Part shown: positions 8,418 through 14,616 of the stretch, piece after piece | How the letters are laid out: the number at the start of each line of letters is the position of its first letter | Numbering within the stretch: the stretch's first letter is position 1 | Assembly (NCBI GenBank): GCA_013290085.1 | Contig: JABCYS010000002.1 | Location: 1 to 22,810 of the forward strand | Direction: 5' to 3' | Origin: Candidatus Babelota bacterium | GTDB taxonomy: Bacteria; Dependentiae; Babeliae; Babeliales; JABCYS01 | Length of the DNA: 22,810 bases | The notes under the pieces: generated by a model | Databases searched by the model: none | What the model was told of the DNA's origin: nothing | What the model saw: the letters and a program-made list of their open reading frames with translations, nothing else | Translations under genes and position numbers: made by a program

Positions 8418-8512
8418 GAGAACCCCTTAAAAAATTAAAGATGTAAATCACCAAACCATTGAGTAATTCTTTACTGCACACAGTATATCATTTTCTTTGA
8501 TAACAGCGCGAT

Positions 8513-8547
8513 TCAAAAAAATTATTGATAGTTTTCTTACAAATTAG
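8513..8547 (+). pseudogene. Possible short thioredoxin-type C-terminal remnant
   Basis: TCAAAAAAATTATTGAT at 8513-8529 is identical to 8662-8678. Read in frame it ends KKIIDSFLTN and a stop, much like the end of the exported thioredoxin (KKIINTLLN) and of the fragment at 8638-8696 (KKIIDSWLVS). The preceding bases no longer resemble thioredoxin. The A-rich core makes chance similarity possible. Confidence 0.35.
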
Positions 8548-8637
8548 AATCAGAATTTTTCCCTAAAAGCGCTTGCACCGCACCAACTATTTTTTGTACA
8601 ACGTCATGTGCACTCGGGTGAGGCTGTTTAAAATTAA
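8537..8637 (-). pseudogene. 3' fragment of a second copy of the 584-residue exported protein gene
   Basis: Bases 8555-8637 match 9609-9691, the end of the exported-protein gene, with only three differences in 83 bases by my reading. In frame on the minus strand it reads FKQPHPSAHDVVQKIVGAV and then QALLGKN, as in the intact gene. It then runs past the lost stop for five residues (SDSNL) to a new one. Nothing upstream of the match is preserved; at 8637/8638 the sequence switches to thioredoxin tail in the opposite direction. The near identity points to a recent duplication or to gene conversion. Confidence 0.8.
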
Positions 8638-8696
8638 TCGGCTCTATGAGCAAGGAACAGCTCAAAAAAATTATTGATTCTTGGCTGGTAAGTTAA
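8638..8696 (+). pseudogene. 3' fragment of a thioredoxin gene
   Basis: Bases 8638-8674 are identical to 7799-7835 in the exported thioredoxin gene (37 of 37). The fragment encodes GSMSKEQLKKII and then DSWLVS with a stop, where the intact gene ends NTLLN. The different last residues suggest the source was a paralogue and not the neighbouring gene itself. There is no start and no active-site region, so it is not a working gene. Confidence 0.8.
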
Positions 8697-8738
8697 TAGC
8701 CTAACCAGCTAATCAGCTATTGCACTATGTACAGAGAT

Positions 8739-9503
8739 CTATCCCGGGAGAATGAAGTCGAAGGCATGCGCACGTGCCATTTCGGCTTCCTTTATTACCG
8801 CCCGCAAACCGTTATCCGCACCTGACAGGAGCTTACTATCCCCATCATATTGATTTTTGTAATCCTCAAATTCTGCATGCACTTTCAAAGCTTCCTCAAT
8901 CTTTTTATCTAGCAGTCCTTGTGGCTCAATCAAAGCATCCATAGATCTCTTTTTTTGCTCTGTACCCGGCGGAAATAATCTTGCTATGCTGTCTTTAAAC
9001 TGAGAAATCGCCTCGCGTAACGCATCTTTTTCCTCTTGCATCCTTGCACTCAAATCCTGCTCTTTTTTTGATTTTGTCTTGCGCAACTCTATGTCATTGC
9101 TTATGATTTTTTCCACGGCGGCCAATTTGTTTTTTGCCTCACCTGTCGTTGCATTTAAAGATATTTTTGCATCCACAAGAAGGTCGTTAGGCCCAAGCCC
9201 TTGCCCCTCTATAAATGTGTTCGCATCGGCTAGGGCTTCATCAGCTTGATTTATGCCGGCAGCCAATTCCTTGGCCAGTCCAGGATATGTTTTGATTCTT
9301 TTATCTAGGGAGCTTTCTGTGGAGAGTTGGAAGTCAGCCTTTTTGATAGCTGGATCTAATTTCTTCCCTGCGGCTTGTAAAGATCTTAGTAACACCTTTG
9401 CATCTGTAGATCCGTCATCTTTGGCAAAAGTTAGCGGAGAGTTCATCGTCGCAAAAAACGCTATTGTTATGTATGCGCAGAGGTTATTTTTTATTTTATT
9501 CAT
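8739..9503 (-). CDS. Exported alpha-helical protein of unknown function
   Basis: The 254-residue protein begins with a clear signal peptide ending at TFA-KDD (cut near residue 28). The rest is charged and rich in Ala, Lys, Glu and Leu. Long helical stretches are likely (about 85-110, 125-185 and 205-245), with heptad-like spacing in the middle, so a coiled coil or helical bundle is probable. It has no cysteine in the mature part and no motif I recognise. AAGGAGA (complement of 9507-9513) is a strong ribosome site. It follows the 584-residue exported protein gene on the same strand after a 102-base gap, so co-transcription is possible but not certain. Confidence 0.75.
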   Translation of the reverse strand: MNKIKNNLCAYITIAFFATMNSPLTFAKDDGSTDAKVLLRSLQAAGKKLDPAIKKADFQLSTESSLDKRIKTYPGLAKELAAGINQADEALADANTFIEGQGLGPNDLLVDAKISLNATTGEAKNKLAAVEKIISNDIELRKTKSKKEQDLSARMQEEKDALREAISQFKDSIARLFPPGTEQKKRSMDALIEPQGLLDKKIEEALKVHAEFEDYKNQYDGDSKLLSGADNGLRAVIKEAEMARAHAFDFILPG

Positions 9504-9605
9504 TTTTCTCCTTCTTTTTTCCTAACCATAGAAAGAACTGCGCCAGAAAAACAAGAGAATGCATCAATTGTTATTCTTCTACCGGCCATAACCTTATGTG
9601 GTCTT

Positions 9606-11360
9606 TTAATTTTTTCCTAAAAGCGCTTGCACCGCACCAACTATTTTTTGCGCAACGTCATGTGCACTCGGGTGAGGCTGTTTAAAATTAAAAGGAATAT
9701 TTTTCAGTTCCAGCTCATGTTCCCCAATTTTGAGGTGAATCACTAATCGCGGCACCACTCCTTGTGTAACTTCATCAAGCATCCCGTCAAACGTTACGCT
9801 CATTATTTGTATGCGACTGCCCCATTTTTTCATATCACCATCACTCAGCGCACGCTCAAGCGGCTTTTTTAGAAACGCTAAAAAGCTTTCAAGAAAGTGA
9901 AATGAAACAGTAAAATGCGGATGTACAAAATCCAGGGGTGCGTGCCCAAAAACTTTAAAATGGATAAGGTCTCCCAGGCCTAACGGCAAACTATTTACAC
10001 AATTAAATGTTATGCCATTCGCTCCAAAATGTACCATCCCTTCCGTGTTAATAAGCGGAGCAACAACCAACGATCCTTGTAACGAAATTTCTGGTATAGA
10101 TTTTTCAAGTGCAATTTTTAGGGTAGGCAGTAACCCTGCCTTAGTATGCTGAACCAAAAGAACGCCGAGGGCCAATGGATTTAGTGGCTCAAGACAATGC
10201 AACCCTTGTTCTGAAATATGCATGGTTGCCGAAGCGGTCACATTAAAAAAGCGTAGCGTACCGCTCGCGGTAATCCCCGATAAAAAAGTTAAGCCGGCAA
10301 TGGAAAATGATTGCGGCGCAACTGAAAGATAGAGGTCACGAAATTCAATATGAGGTATTTTTTCTGGATCAATTTTTTGGTGCGAAACCTTAGCTGCAAA
10401 ACTCAGCAGGTCTGACAACCCTATTTCATTGAGTGAACCGATCAACCCAACTTCACCTGCGGCTGTGTGTGCAACAAGTTCTAATTCTTTGGTACCAACG
10501 GCCACCTTGCCCGCTAAGGAAAGGCCTGTCGGCAGCACGTAGGGAGCGATGATGGGGTTAATCTGTGCGCTAAAACCAAGTCCTACTTTTTCGAGCGCCA
10601 GGTGTTGCATACCTAACGGATGCCAAACACCTTCAAAGCTTCCGGCGACAGAAAATTCTCCTGCCGCGCTCACACCACCTTGCACTGCAATGACACAGGC
10701 ATCCCCAACCGATGGTTTTATTTGTGCAAAAGCGGTAAGCCCGATAGTCGGTGGCATACCCATAAAAGAACATTTAAAGTTTTGCAAAGCAATGAGCGGC
10801 GTAATTTGGTGATGTGAAGGAATAAGCACTGCCAATTCTGATTTATAAGGGTTATCAAGGGGAATGTAGATAGAGGCATTGAATGGCGTATGAGGATCGC
10901 ACCCGGTGACTCTGATAATTGGTTTAAATAAAGGATGTTCAAGCGTAACATCGCCGGTAAGCATCAACCCATGGCGGTAGAAAAAATTATTTTCTATCAC
11001 ATCACCGGAACTCAAGATCAATTTAGTGTTACGAATTTCTACCAACCCAAAAACGGATGAGGAAAGTTCGGGAAGGAGTTGGCCCAGATACATAACATCA
11101 GAAGCTTTAAAGGAGCTGATGGTTACGACGGTGATGGTATCAAGAAATTTTGGAATGAAACGTAGCGATGCCTGGTATGTTTTTCCCAAAAAAGAAAAGT
11201 TGCCGGTATATTCTTGAGCCGTTTCTTCTGAAACAGAAAAAAAAGACTGTTCAAAATAGGGAAGGCTGGAGAATGGCTGTAAGGTTTGCTGCTGAGCATG
11301 GAGGTGAGTGCAAACTGCAGTCATGAGTAGGAATAATGAGGTATTGCGTCGGTGCTTCAT
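9606..11360 (-). CDS. Large exported protein of unknown function, probably beta-rich
   Basis: The 584-residue protein has a signal peptide (probable cut after LHA, residue 22). Its mature part alternates hydrophobic and polar residues and is rich in Gly, as in proteins built of many beta strands. Blocks of the form G-x-(V/F)-x-x-x-G recur (about 225-320 and 360-500). Stretches such as GLSLAGKVAVG, GEVGLIGSLNEIGLSDLL and LPLGLGDLIHFKVFG look like loosely repeated modules. I recognise no family. A surface, adhesive or pore-like role would be speculation. A near-identical copy of its 3' end lies at 8537-8637, so related copies have existed in this genome. The ribosome site is weak (AGAGAGA, somewhat far from ATG). 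Confidence 0.75.
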   Translation of the reverse strand: MKHRRNTSLFLLMTAVCTHLHAQQQTLQPFSSLPYFEQSFFSVSEETAQEYTGNFSFLGKTYQASLRFIPKFLDTITVVTISSFKASDVMYLGQLLPELSSSVFGLVEIRNTKLILSSGDVIENNFFYRHGLMLTGDVTLEHPLFKPIIRVTGCDPHTPFNASIYIPLDNPYKSELAVLIPSHHQITPLIALQNFKCSFMGMPPTIGLTAFAQIKPSVGDACVIAVQGGVSAAGEFSVAGSFEGVWHPLGMQHLALEKVGLGFSAQINPIIAPYVLPTGLSLAGKVAVGTKELELVAHTAAGEVGLIGSLNEIGLSDLLSFAAKVSHQKIDPEKIPHIEFRDLYLSVAPQSFSIAGLTFLSGITASGTLRFFNVTASATMHISEQGLHCLEPLNPLALGVLLVQHTKAGLLPTLKIALEKSIPEISLQGSLVVAPLINTEGMVHFGANGITFNCVNSLPLGLGDLIHFKVFGHAPLDFVHPHFTVSFHFLESFLAFLKKPLERALSDGDMKKWGSRIQIMSVTFDGMLDEVTQGVVPRLVIHLKIGEHELELKNIPFNFKQPHPSAHDVAQKIVGAVQALLGKN

Positions 11361-11441
11361 ACGTGATCTCTCTGCTTTTCTACTTTTTCCTTCGCCTACT
11401 GCTTAGTTACAATCAAATCTTAGGAGCAGTATTTCGGAACC

Positions 11442-11474
11442 GGTGGGGGCCCAATTTAAAAATTGAGCCTCACC
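11442..11474 (-). terminator. Hairpin downstream of the possible lipoprotein gene
   Basis: On the minus strand GGCTCAATTT pairs with AAATTGGGCC (one G-T pair) around a 2-base loop, and outer GGTG pairs with CACC across a small bulge. It lies 12-45 bases after the stop of the gene ending at 11487. There is no T run behind it, so it may be a factor-dependent terminator or a stabilising structure. Confidence 0.4.
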
Positions 11475-11486
11475 ATCTAAACTTGT

Positions 11487-12047
11487 TTATTTCTGCGACT
11501 TAGGAAACAGCTCCGCAATAGAAGAAGAATCTACTGCAAACTGCCAGGCTGCCTTGCCTTGCGTATCTATAACCTGTGCCAGGCCATCGGGTTGAAACAT
11601 CACCGCTGTACCATTTGTAAGACTAACCAAGTTTTGGTCAAACAAAATTATGTCACTCTTTACCTCTGGAAATAGGGCTTGCAGCAGATCGGGATGTGTA
11701 ATCTTGGCAGGCAAATTCTGTAAAGGAAACTCACACTTTGTCTTGTTGTCTTTTCCTATAACGAGCATTCTGCATAGTCCTGGGGCGTACGCTATTCGCA
11801 CGCCATTTTTAAAGGTGATCAGCGCAAGCGTTGATTCGTTCTGTTGAACAACGCCGGTAACCTCTGGTAACGCATTTTCTACTATGACTTTATGTATACA
11901 TGCTAAATATTGAGCTCGAAGAGAACCATCTGAAGATGATGCATGGACGCCATCTGTAGTTTTCTGCTCCATAGCCATAACAACAGACGAACATGCAAGT
12001 AAAAATATTAAAGAGAAAGAGAGGCAGAGGGAATTGAATTTAACCAT
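11487..12047 (-). CDS. Exported protein, possible lipoprotein, unknown function
   Basis: The 186-residue reading begins MVKFNSLCLS with a hydrophobic core. LLAC (16-19) is a fair lipobox, but a signal-peptidase I site after VMA (25) is equally possible. The mature part has short strands (TLALITFKNGVRIAYAPG, DIILFDQNLVSL and TAVMFQPDGLAQVID), suggesting a small beta domain, and two or three cysteines. No family is recognised. The frame is open 12 codons upstream to a TTG; I chose the ATG at 12047 because the signal peptide then has normal length and a GGGTG stretch lies 5 bases upstream. It stands alone, with a 133-base gap to the next minus-strand gene. Confidence 0.7.
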   Translation of the reverse strand: MVKFNSLCLSFSLIFLLACSSVVMAMEQKTTDGVHASSSDGSLRAQYLACIHKVIVENALPEVTGVVQQNESTLALITFKNGVRIAYAPGLCRMLVIGKDNKTKCEFPLQNLPAKITHPDLLQALFPEVKSDIILFDQNLVSLTNGTAVMFQPDGLAQVIDTQGKAAWQFAVDSSSIAELFPKSQK

Positions 12048-12180
12048 TAGTACACCCATAGTTTTAATGTTATTAAAATACAAACTTCAATTACCATCTC
12101 ATCGCACACAATAACATAAAAAGGAGCGCGGGGAAAACTTGGCGTCCCTTAGGGAACTTATTTCGAACTCAATGTTAGCT

Positions 12181-12423
12181 TCATGTTTTGGCAAGTTTTT
12201 TCAAAACAGGCTCATACTTATCGATAAGGCGACTTGTAATATCTTGAAGCCTTTTTTTTCGCTTCGTGGATGATTTTTTGTTTTTGGCTTTTACAATCAG
12301 CACATCATCAACCACCGCCATTATCAAATCTGTTTTTTTGTTAATGCCAAGAGCGTCGGCAACCTTTTTATTTATTTCAAGTGTTATACTTTGGCTTCGT
12401 TTTTTTACTGTTTTTTTCGCCAT
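12181..12423 (-). CDS. AbrB/MazE-type DNA-binding protein, likely antitoxin
   Basis: The 80-residue protein contains a SpoVT-AbrB-like swapped-hairpin pattern: SITLEINKKVADALGI, then KKTDLIMAVVDDVLIVKA (about 12-46). This corresponds to the usual strand - KALGI - G(D/T) - strand arrangement. A very basic segment (KNKKSSTKRKKR) and a C-terminal helix (LIDKYEPVLKKLAKT) follow. Such proteins are mostly antitoxins or small regulators. It is the third gene of a minus-strand cassette, 9 bases after the PIN-like gene. No good ribosome site is visible, so translation may be coupled to the gene before it. Confidence 0.7.
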   Translation of the reverse strand: MAKKTVKKRSQSITLEINKKVADALGINKKTDLIMAVVDDVLIVKAKNKKSSTKRKKRLQDITSRLIDKYEPVLKKLAKT

Positions 12424-12432
12424 CTGTTTTAC

Positions 12433-12792
12433 TTAATTTAAAGATGGTCTAATTATTCTGACTATACTTTCGCTTACAACAACAAAATTACCAAAAAGAT
12501 CTTGGGAGTAATGCTTCAAAAGATTTTTTAGAGTTAAAGCCTTATGTGATGGCTTTTCATTTTCCAATCTGAGCAAAATGATACCAGAGTGCTGTCTTTT
12601 GCTTTTAAAAATCATTTCACCAAAATCTTTATCACTGGTAATCAGAATTCTATTTTCAAAGAATGCTTTTTGTAAAACTTCATCATCACTTATACCTGTT
12701 GAGATATCGTATACTGAAATGGCATCATAGCCTTGTTCTTTCAACCAATTTGCAACCGATAAACCGACACATTCATCAACAAGAAACTTCAT
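12433..12792 (-). CDS. DUF5615 PIN-like protein, likely toxin
   Basis: This 119-residue protein starts MKFLVDEC, with the paired acidic residues D6 and E7 typical of DUF5615/Mut7-C-like PIN domains. GISDDEVLQKA (near residue 36) and ILITSDKDFGEM supply the other expected acidic residues. PIN-fold proteins are usually RNases, and DUF5615 proteins are commonly paired with DUF433 proteins, as here. The longest frame would begin eight codons earlier at a TTG inside the upstream gene; MKFLVDE is the usual family start and leaves a 4-base gap after DUF433, so I use it. No clear ribosome site, again suggesting coupling. Confidence 0.85.
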   Translation of the reverse strand: MKFLVDECVGLSVANWLKEQGYDAISVYDISTGISDDEVLQKAFFENRILITSDKDFGEMIFKSKRQHSGIILLRLENEKPSHKALTLKNLLKHYSQDLFGNFVVVSESIVRIIRPSLN

Positions 12793-12796
12793 AGTA

Positions 12797-13036
12797 TTAG
12801 GCTGATAGCGATGCAAATGTGGTATCAGCTAACATATCTCGAGCAAACATTAAGCAGGCAAAAATGTCTTCCCGTTTCAAATTTGGATGTTCCTGCACAA
12901 CGTCTTCTACTGTCATACCTTTAGCAAGTAATCCTAAAACATGCTGGACCGTAAGACGTGTGCCCTTAATGACTGGTTTGCCAACCATAACCTTGGGATC
13001 AACTGTTATACGTCCCAAAAGCTCTTTTTCTTTCAT
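12797..13036 (-). CDS. DUF433 protein, likely antitoxin
   Basis: The 79-residue protein carries the DUF433 signature: ITVDPKVMVGKPVIKGTRLT, then VLGLLAKGMTVEDVVQEHP and LKREDIFACLMFAR. This is a small winged-helix-like, probably DNA-binding domain. DUF433 genes typically precede a DUF5615 PIN-like gene and act as antitoxin and autoregulator. It is first in its three-gene cassette, behind a plausible promoter (13072-13101) and an AAGAGGC ribosome site. Confidence 0.9.
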   Translation of the reverse strand: MKEKELLGRITVDPKVMVGKPVIKGTRLTVQHVLGLLAKGMTVEDVVQEHPNLKREDIFACLMFARDMLADTTFASLSA

Positions 13037-13071
13037 AGTAGCCTCTTATAATTCCTAGAATTTATTACAGA

Positions 13072-13101
13072 AATATAACACAGGCCTAGGATGACATTCA
13101 A
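13072..13101 (-). promoter_or_regulatory. Candidate sigma70-like promoter of the DUF433 cassette
   Basis: On the minus strand TTGAAT (complement of 13096-13101) and TATATT (complement of 13072-13077) are separated by 18 bases. They match the consensus at four and five of six positions. A start about 7 bases downstream would give a leader of roughly 30 bases. Confidence 0.45.
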
Positions 13102-13122
13102 TCGGAACCATTGAGATTGAGT

Positions 13123-13506
13123 TTAAGCTCCACATGTCTGAACTTTAAAACCTTCTTTGTCTACCAAAACAAGATTCCCCTGCAATGCCGATACTTTAAA
13201 TTTTTGTCCCAAAGCCCTTTGTTCAAATACCGAGAACATTGGAGGCAAGCGCACATACATGCAAATTTGTATGACATCTTCAGGATTAAGCTCTAATTCC
13301 AAATCTTTCCCTGGAACTATTTCACGGCATTGAAGATTGCCCAGACTACCTATAGACAGGCCATTGCGATAGGGTTCACTGCATGCTCTTTTAATAAAAT
13401 ATGTGTATCCACTCTTATCACAGCATCTAAACGTTACTTTAGTGCCATGAAGCGGCAAACCAGTTGCACAGAAAAATAAAAGTACATTAAGAAAATATCT
13501 TTTCAT
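13123..13506 (-). CDS. Small exported cysteine-rich protein of unknown function
   Basis: This 127-residue protein has a signal peptide (MKRYFLNVLLFFCATGLPLHG). The mature part holds six cysteines (28, 29, 42, 60, 82 and 125), enough for three disulfides. That would fit the two exported thioredoxins of this window. No family is recognised. The ATG at 13506 is preferred over the GTG directly before it. A GAGG element lies about 14 bases upstream, rather far, so the start is not certain. Confidence 0.65.
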   Translation of the reverse strand: MKRYFLNVLLFFCATGLPLHGTKVTFRCCDKSGYTYFIKRACSEPYRNGLSIGSLGNLQCREIVPGKDLELELNPEDVIQICMYVRLPPMFSVFEQRALGQKFKVSALQGNLVLVDKEGFKVQTCGA

Positions 13507-13534
13507 CACAGATCTTTCATCCTCACCACTTTGA

Positions 13535-13576
13535 GGGGGCGGTTTATTTACCGCCTCCTACTTGTATTTTCAAGTA
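13535..13576. terminator. Two consecutive hairpins downstream of nrdB
   Basis: GGGGGCGGT (13535-13543) pairs with ACCGCCTCC (13550-13558) around a 6-base loop. TACTTG (13559-13564) pairs with CAAGTA (13571-13576), also around 6 bases. They begin 9 bases after the nrdB stop on the minus strand and end before the next minus-strand gene. No T run follows, so a terminator is likely by position but not by classic form. Confidence 0.45.
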
Positions 13577-13584
13577 CAATCTCA

Positions 13585-14601
13585 CTACCACTCGAGAGAA
13601 CCAGCTGTTTGATATTCGGTCACCCGTGTTTCAAAGAAATTCTTTTCCTTGCTCAAGTCGGTTGATTGAGACATCCATGGGAACGGATTCTCTGCGTTGT
13701 AAACCTTTGGCAAACCAATGCGTTCAAGGCGTCTGTCGGCTATGTACTCAACGTAGTTAGAGAATTGTTGCGCATTAATACCCAGCAATCCTTGCGGGCA
13801 GGCGTCATGCGCATAACGTTTTTCCAAAACGACCGACTTTTTAATCAGTTCTACTAATTCATCTTTAAAATCCTGTGTCCATACTTTTGAATTTTCTGCA
13901 ACGATTGCATTAATTAAGTCGCAACCAAAAGCGAGGTGAAGACTTTCATCACGCATGATGTATTCAAACTGCTCGCCAATGCCAATCATTTTCTTCTGGC
14001 GTTTGAGCGCGAGCATCATGGCAAAACCAGCGTAGAAAAAAATCCCTTCCATAATAACGTAGTACCCAACAAGATCATGGATAAACTTACGCACATTCTC
14101 AGGACTATCTGTTTTAAAGGTAGGATCAAAAAGTGATTTGGTCAGGTCAACCACGAAATCATCTTTTTCTTTGATAGAAGGAATGGTGTTGTACATGTTG
14201 TAAATTTCATCGGGGTTCAGCCCAAGAGAGTCACAACAGTAAATGAAGGTATCAGTGTGGATTGCCTCTTCAAATGCCTGGCGTAATAAATATTGGCGAC
14301 ACTCGGGATTGGTCACATGGCGATAGACGGCAAGCACTAAATTATTTGCTGTTAATGATTCTGCGGTGGAAAAAAATCCCAGGTTCCACAAAATCATTCT
14401 TCGTTCTGTTTCAGACAAGGCGGTACGGGAACGCCACTGCTCAACGTCTTGCTGCATAGAAACTTCTTCCGGTGTCCAGTTGTTTGCTACCCCAGCCTTG
14501 TAGTATTCACGCGCCCACAGGTAGGTCATGGGCAAGATCTTGTTCGGATCATGGATTGAGTTATTAATGATGGTTTTTTTTTGATTCGTTGGGTTTGTCA
14601 C
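13585..14601 (-). CDS. nrdB: Ribonucleotide reductase small subunit, class Ic type (Phe in place of radical Tyr)
   Basis: This 338-residue R2 protein supplies the oxidant that starts radical chemistry in NrdA. Metal ligands are E81 (FFSTAES), E112 and H115 (AFEEAIH), E185 (IMEG), and E219 and H222 (RDESLH). The residue four after the first His, the radical Tyr of class Ia, is F119. From memory of the family, the Chlamydia trachomatis R2 has the same set with F127 and E89, offset by 8 throughout, and uses a Mn/Fe centre. Y214 matches its relay Tyr Y222, and the C-terminal docking tail ends EYQTAGSLEW. The start is GTG, behind AAGGAGT. The gene follows nrdA after 15 bases. Confidence 0.93.
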   Translation of the reverse strand: MTNPTNQKKTIINNSIHDPNKILPMTYLWAREYYKAGVANNWTPEEVSMQQDVEQWRSRTALSETERRMILWNLGFFSTAESLTANNLVLAVYRHVTNPECRQYLLRQAFEEAIHTDTFIYCCDSLGLNPDEIYNMYNTIPSIKEKDDFVVDLTKSLFDPTFKTDSPENVRKFIHDLVGYYVIMEGIFFYAGFAMMLALKRQKKMIGIGEQFEYIMRDESLHLAFGCDLINAIVAENSKVWTQDFKDELVELIKKSVVLEKRYAHDACPQGLLGINAQQFSNYVEYIADRRLERIGLPKVYNAENPFPWMSQSTDLSKEKNFFETRVTEYQTAGSLEW

Positions 14602-14605
14602 GATG

Positions 14606-14612
14606 ACTCCTT
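14606..14612 (-). promoter_or_regulatory. Ribosome binding site fixing the GTG start of nrdB
   Basis: AAGGAGT on the minus strand, with its core 5 bases before GTG at 14601, lies entirely within the 15-base nrdA-nrdB gap. The next in-frame ATG is 24 codons later, inside the conserved N-terminal region, so GTG is the real start. Confidence 0.8.
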
Positions 14613-14616
14613 TGTA

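Larger units (their letters stand above)
8418..8738. other. Intergenic stretch made largely of gene fragments
   Basis: This 321-base gap has no intact gene. 8418-8512 holds the upstream region of the ankyrin-like gene, with its ribosome site at 8424-8428. 8513-8696 is a mosaic of 3' ends copied from the thioredoxin gene type and from the 584-residue exported protein type, listed separately. 8697-8738 shows nothing clear. Confidence 0.7.

Noticed and set aside
12140..12160. Small hairpin (TCCC-TTA-GGGA) after the AbrB-like gene as terminator
   Set aside because: Only four base pairs with a three-base loop and no T run.
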